A DNA stretch of 64,000 bases. Source: an uncultured Flavobacteriaceae bacterium. GTDB lineage: Bacteria > Bacteroidota > Bacteroidia > Flavobacteriales > Flavobacteriaceae. Of this stretch, positions 60,675 through 64,000 are shown one piece after another; positions within the stretch are counted from its first letter, which is position 1; every line of letters begins with the position of its first letter. Under the pieces are notes generated by a model. It did not search any database. It was not told the DNA's origin and saw only the letters and a program-made list of their open reading frames with translations. Location of the stretch: NCBI GenBank assembly GCA_947502495.1, contig CANNAC010000011.1:29599-93598 (forward strand), in the 5' to 3' direction. A program made the position numbers and the translations under genes.

Positions 60675-61643
60675 ATGAATAAATATAGTGAAATTTTTGG
60701 ATTAGACATTAGCAAAGATGTCTTTGATGTTTATGGTTCAGAGACAGGACATGACCAATTTAAAAATGATGAGAAAGGCTTTGTGAAATTCATAAAAGGC
60801 TTACCAGAAAGTGTTTTGGTGGTTATGGAGGCTACAGGTTATTATCATTACAGGTTGGCACAGTTTTTATATAAATCTGGAGTATTTGTGTCTGTTGTAA
60901 ACCCTTTATCTGTAAAGCGATTTATCCAGATGAAATTAGCCAAAGTAAAGACCGATAAGAGTGATTCTAAAGCCATTTGTGAATATGGACAAATGAATGA
61001 TGTTCCTCTTTACACAGCTTTAAATGAAGTTCAGAGTGAGTGCTTGCAACTCTTTAGATTGCTAGATAGTTACATAAAATACCGAACGGCATCGAAGAAT
61101 AAACTTCATGGTGAAGAAACCTTAGGAATACCTTCCAAGTTTGTGTATCGTTCTTTAAAGCGAAACGTTAAGCATTTGCAAAAGGAGATTACCGCGATAG
61201 AAGAGCGTCTATTAGATTTAGTGAAACAAGAGCAGCGACATCAACTGACATTATTAAAAAGCATCCCAGGAATGGGTGTGAAAACAGCTTTGTTTTTAAT
61301 AGTAGTAACTGATGGATTTAAAAAATTTGAAACGGCATCACAACTGTGTAGTTATGTCGGTATTACACCAACTATACGGAAATCAGGAAGCAGTGTTCGC
61401 GGACGAAGTAGAATAAGTAAAGTAGGGAATAAGAAGCTAAGAAATCTGCTGTTTTTATGTGCATTTTCGGCATGTAAGTACAATAAGGCTTGTAGAGAGA
61501 TTTATGAACGATTGGTGGGCAAAGGAAAGAGTAAAAAACTTGCGTTAATAGCAGTTGCAAATAAGTTATTAAAGCAAGCATTTGCTATTGCTAAATCAGG
61601 ATTGCCATATTGTGAAAATCACGTTTCAGTATTGCCTAAATAG
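60675..61643 (+). CDS. IS110-family transposase/recombinase
   Basis: This 322-residue enzyme has the RuvC-like DEDD domain with D11 in FGLDISKD, E52 in VVMEATGYY, and the late acidic pair in VKTDKSDSKAI (about 92-101). The C-terminal Tnp domain carries LKSIPGMGVKTA, FVGITP-type text CSYVGITPTIRKSGSS and the catalytic serine region GSSVRGRSRISKVGNKKLR (about 238-255). The enzyme and bridge RNA jointly choose target and donor and exchange strands at the core dinucleotide. Length and all motifs are intact, so the element may be active. Confidence 0.96.
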   Translation: MNKYSEIFGLDISKDVFDVYGSETGHDQFKNDEKGFVKFIKGLPESVLVVMEATGYYHYRLAQFLYKSGVFVSVVNPLSVKRFIQMKLAKVKTDKSDSKAICEYGQMNDVPLYTALNEVQSECLQLFRLLDSYIKYRTASKNKLHGEETLGIPSKFVYRSLKRNVKHLQKEITAIEERLLDLVKQEQRHQLTLLKSIPGMGVKTALFLIVVTDGFKKFETASQLCSYVGITPTIRKSGSSVRGRSRISKVGNKKLRNLLFLCAFSACKYNKACREIYERLVGKGKSKKLALIAVANKLLKQAFAIAKSGLPYCENHVSVLPK

Positions 61644-61752
61644 TAAAGAATTACATAAAATATAAAAGGCGCAAAACAATAATATTATTTTGAGCCAAAA
61701 CTAATAATGTCTAAAATTAACGAAGAAAAGAGTTGTTTTTTACCTCAGTTCT

Positions 61753-61762
61753 TTGTTGGCAA
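61753..61762 (-). repeat. attC-like palindromic repeat Y, distal end (right of the IS)
   Basis: TTGTTGGCAA completes site Y. It ends 6 nt from the stop codon of the gene at 61769. Confidence 0.65.
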
Positions 61763-61768
61763 CTAGCT

Positions 61769-62398
61769 TTACTGCTTGTTCTTTTCTTCATTCCGTTTGT
61801 TATTTCGGTATTCTCTATCGGTTTCAATTTCGAAAAATCCATCTTTGTCGATCGAAAGTTTATGTTTATAATATGGAAATAGTGCTAAAGCAGAATCTAT
61901 TTTTTTTGAGTAACGTTTAGATGTCAATTTATTTCCATTTCTCTGAATATCATAAGAAATCCCAAAATCTTTTCGAACCAATTCTGATTTCCATTTATAG
62001 ATTTCCAAAGAATCTCTGTACTTGTTTATTAACTTATTGTATTCCGTTGGATAAACTTCAGATTGTTTTGTAGAAAGTGATTTAAAATAAGTTAAACTAT
62101 CTTTTAGTCTTTGATTTTCTTTCATTGCTTTATTCGCAATTTTCACTATTTCAGTTGGTGAAATCTTTTTTCCGTCTATTGAAAACTCACAATTATTAAC
62201 ATATTTCTCTATAGTTTCTGCATATTCACGAGTTTTTTGAATAAGTAAAGAATCTCTTTCCACTGATTTTGAAATCAGATTGTCTTTATGAGAAATTTGA
62301 TTTTCTAATTCTGAATTATAGTTATATAATATCAAAAGTAGAATTAAACTCACGATTGTAACCGTTGTCAAAAAGAAGATTATTGATTTATTTTTCAT
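61769..62398 (-). CDS. membrane-anchored coiled-coil protein of unknown function (cassette-like gene)
   Basis: This 209-residue protein has one N-terminal membrane helix (about 6-25), followed by a heptad-rich segment (ELENQISHKDNLISKSVERD to about residue 120) and a small C-terminal domain (GISYDIQRNGNKLTSKRYSK, LSIDKDGFFEIETDREY). Most of the chain should be outside the membrane, probably periplasmic. It overlaps the gene before it by 11 bp. No family is recognised; a structural or sensing role in the envelope is possible. Confidence 0.68.
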   Translation of the reverse strand: MKNKSIIFFLTTVTIVSLILLLILYNYNSELENQISHKDNLISKSVERDSLLIQKTREYAETIEKYVNNCEFSIDGKKISPTEIVKIANKAMKENQRLKDSLTYFKSLSTKQSEVYPTEYNKLINKYRDSLEIYKWKSELVRKDFGISYDIQRNGNKLTSKRYSKKIDSALALFPYYKHKLSIDKDGFFEIETDREYRNNKRNEEKNKQ

Positions 62399-62678
62399 TG
62401 CTTTCTCCTTTTAAGTATTCAATTACTTCGTGAATGTCATTTATTTCAGATTCGATTTTATCAATATTGTTTTTTTTACAAAGTTCATCGTGTCCTGCTA
62501 ATTTTTCTTGATATTCTTCAATAATTTGCATTCTTTCAACTTTGCAATCAATTTCACCTTTGAACATTCCAACCTGAACTCCAATTCCGATTAAACCTGC
62601 AATAGAAATAATTACTCCACTTGCTTTAACCCAAAAATTTTGGAAGAATCCTTTATCTTTTTTTTTCTTTTTCGACAT
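62388..62678 (-). CDS. small one-TM protein with coiled-coil tail (cassette-like gene)
   Basis: This 96-residue protein has a poly-lysine start (SKKKKKDKGFF), a membrane helix (about 17-38) and a helical tail with three Cys (DCKVERMQIIEEYQ, HDELCKKNN). It lies at the head of a two-gene unit with the protein at 61769 and begins 37 bp after palindromic site X. No family is recognised. The similar architecture of the two (helix plus coiled coil) suggests that their products interact. Confidence 0.65.
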   Translation of the reverse strand: MSKKKKKDKGFFQNFWVKASGVIISIAGLIGIGVQVGMFKGEIDCKVERMQIIEEYQEKLAGHDELCKKNNIDKIESEINDIHEVIEYLKGESNEK

Positions 62679-62715
62679 TTTTTATTTTCAGGTCGTAGTT
62701 TTTTTTAAAATGATA

Positions 62716-62911
62716 GCTAACGGTTTTGTATATGGTTCGTAGCGTGCAAATTAGCGAATACTTTTTGGTTAAGCACGAGCCGAATTTTTTAATTTTTCTT
62801 ATTATCTTTTTTGTTCAATAAGCCAAATTTAAAAATTTGGCGACCTTGCAAATGCGCCCGAACTACTTGGTTTTACTACAATTCCCTTATTGTTTTTATA
62901 CGTTGTTAGGC
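62716..62911 (-). repeat. attC-like palindromic repeat X (complete)
   Basis: On the minus strand this 196-bp site begins GCCTAACAACGTATA 4 nt after the stop codon of the gene at 62916, and ends TATACAAAACCGTTAGC. The termini GCCTAAC and GTTAGC are the RYYYAAC / GTTRRRY type known from integron attC sites (the second is imperfect). The centre has the perfect hairpin GCCAAATTT-AA-AAATTTGGC (62822-62841). It shares TATGGTTnGTnGCGTG and GGTTAAGCA with site Y. Confidence 0.7.
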
Positions 62912-62915
62912 ATTG

Positions 62916-63899
62916 TTAATCTTCCCACTTTGCATAGAATGTCGATGATAATTCATTAACATTATTTGTAACTATCTCAAATGTCGGATATTTTTCTTGT
63001 ATTATTTTCATACTCTCATAAATAGGGTCATCTAAAAGTATAGATTTTCTTTCTTCTAATAATTGTTGATGTTCTTCTTCAAATTTTAATTTTCTTTCTT
63101 TTTCTACTTTTTGTTTATCAGCCAAGCTCAATTTATATTGTTCGTAATTTTTTCGCCATTTCAATTCGCTACGTATTAGAAAAAAGAGAGGAATACCAAA
63201 AATTAAAGTCATTACAAGTCCAGTAAAAAATACTGCCGTTTCGCCACTAAAAATTGACAATAATGTGATTGAAAATATGAAAGTCAAAATACTTAAAATT
63301 ATGATACCAATAATTCTTAACACATTAGTCTTTGATTTGACTTTAAATCTTTGGTCATAAAATTTAGGTTTCTCAATATTTAAAACTTCTTTTTGTCGAG
63401 TATTAAAATCCGCAAGTTGTTTGTCAATTTTGGCTAATACTGATTGCTCATAAGTTGAAAATTCGGGCTGACTTTCTCTTTTTAATTCATAAAGTTTTTC
63501 GATAGATTTTTTATTGAAAACTTTGTCATTTATTTCGTCGAGAACATCGTTACAAGCTAATAAATCGGATTTTAATTTGGGATAAAAATTATCCATTACG
63601 TAGCTTAAAACGATTTTATCATCTGTTTTGGAAACCTCGCTTATAAGCTCAAATGTGTGAAATGAGAGAGCTTTGTAATATTTTTGTTCCTCTGCTTTTT
63701 CAATTTCTTTTATTTGATTTTGAAGAATTCTTTTGCTGGTAGCATTAGCAGCAGCCAATTCTTTTTGCATTTGGCTCAAATGCTTATTACTTTGCTTTTG
63801 CTGTTTTAGAATTTTCTCATTTACCTTTCTATTCTTATAATTGTTATAAGTATTTAAGGCAAAAATTCCTCTATCAACGTTTGATAAACTTACTTTCAT
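62916..63899 (-). CDS. two-TM protein with long coiled coils (cassette-like gene)
   Basis: This 327-residue protein has a strongly helical, charged N-terminal part (about 20-80: KVNEKILKQQKQSNKHLSQM, EKAEEQKYYKAL) and a second helical part to about 180. Two close membrane helices (about 192-216 and 221-243) follow, and then a coiled coil (about 255-285) and a C-terminal end with MKIIQEKYPTFEIVTNN. Both soluble parts would be cytoplasmic. No family is recognised. It is followed 4 nt after the stop codon by palindromic site X. Confidence 0.68.
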   Translation of the reverse strand: MKVSLSNVDRGIFALNTYNNYKNRKVNEKILKQQKQSNKHLSQMQKELAAANATSKRILQNQIKEIEKAEEQKYYKALSFHTFELISEVSKTDDKIVLSYVMDNFYPKLKSDLLACNDVLDEINDKVFNKKSIEKLYELKRESQPEFSTYEQSVLAKIDKQLADFNTRQKEVLNIEKPKFYDQRFKVKSKTNVLRIIGIIILSILTFIFSITLLSIFSGETAVFFTGLVMTLIFGIPLFFLIRSELKWRKNYEQYKLSLADKQKVEKERKLKFEEEHQQLLEERKSILLDDPIYESMKIIQEKYPTFEIVTNNVNELSSTFYAKWED

Positions 63900-64000
63900 T
63901 TATTTGCAATGTTTTTTTTTCTTAATGTCTCGTCCTAAAATACGTCTACAGGTTATTGATTAAAATTAAGCTGCATTTTGGTGCACATTATTAGGTGTTT
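63900..64000. other. upstream region at the right window edge
   Basis: The promoter of the preceding minus-strand gene should lie here. At 63925-63941 it has ATGTCTCGTCCTAAAAT, an inverted near-copy of 60291-60307. The rest (GCTGCATTTTGGTGCAC, with inverted TGCA ends) cannot be assigned from so short a piece. Confidence 0.4.

Larger units (their letters stand above)
60452..61752 (+). mobile_element. IS110-family insertion sequence, complete
   Basis: The element is about 1.3 kb, the size of IS110-group elements such as IS621. Boundaries are inferred from the CT dinucleotide at both edges (60452-60453 and 61751-61752) and from rejoining of the palindromic repeat Y when the segment is removed. 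It has no terminal inverted repeats, as expected for the family. The long left non-coding end (223 bp) carries the predicted bridge RNA, then comes one intact transposase and a short right end (about 108 bp). Confidence 0.85.

Noticed and set aside
60452..61752. Terminal inverted repeats of the IS
   Set aside because: None were found, which fits IS110-group elements; the ends were defined by the CT core and the restored palindrome instead.
63925..63963. Short plus-strand ORF beginning MSRPKIRLQVID
   Set aside because: It has only 12 codons and no support beyond the resemblance to the N-terminus at 60307; treated as a possible repeat.

Overview
This window comes from a low-GC member of the Bacteroidota, most likely a marine Flavobacteriaceae. 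Evidence for this: promoters of the TAnnTTTG type, a tmRNA with the tag GENNYALAA, a C-terminal type IX secretion sorting domain, many families typical of the group (DUF2851, DUF1343/NamZ, FdtA/FdtB, the TPR plus plug-less outer-membrane barrel pair), and short intergenic palindromes of kinds common in flavobacterial genomes.

Layout. 1-26.5 kb is mostly housekeeping and envelope chromosome: acyl-CoA dehydrogenase (cut by the left edge), an HhH protein, an alanine/glycine-sodium symporter, a K+ channel with PspC protein, a DUF2851 protein, a CBS/cysteine synthase-like enzyme, a LolC/E-like permease, a NamZ-type lipoprotein, a GDPD, a sterol desaturase-like enzyme, an amidohydrolase, a surface leucine-rich-repeat protein, an outer-membrane barrel with a 1006-residue TPR partner, and FtsE. 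26.5-41.8 kb is a surface-polysaccharide region: a beta-helix protein, four glycosyltransferases, FdtA-like isomerase and FdtB-like aminotransferase (a 3-amino-3,6-dideoxyhexose branch), a GNAT/FemAB-type acyltransferase that seems to start at ATT, a Wzx-like flippase, a PhyH-like oxygenase, two tandem sulfatase-fold membrane enzymes and a methyltransferase. 42-57 kb holds typA, kdsA (Kdo for LPS), an apparently autoregulated membrane operon ending in creD, DUF2809/DUF1361 membrane proteins, an SDR, a 1285-residue repeat lipoprotein and an AlaDH/PNT-family dehydrogenase.

The tmRNA gene (57600-57990) marks a change of character. To its right lies AT-rich, gene-poor accessory DNA. It holds an orphan two-gene operon behind a cluster of perfect palindromes, and then a set of minus-strand unknown genes. 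A palindromic repeat terminus (GTTGGC or GTTAGGC) lies 4-6 nt after the stop codon of each of three of these gene units, an arrangement resembling integron cassettes and attC sites, with no integrase in view. One repeat is split by a complete IS110-family element (60452-61752). Its 5' non-coding end folds into a plausible bridge RNA: one loop repeats the 9 nt of the left target flank and the other repeats 8 nt of the element's right end including the CT core. These two observations, and the fact that the IS targets the palindrome, are the most interesting content of the window.

All family assignments are by recognition of motifs and sequence character; no database search was run.
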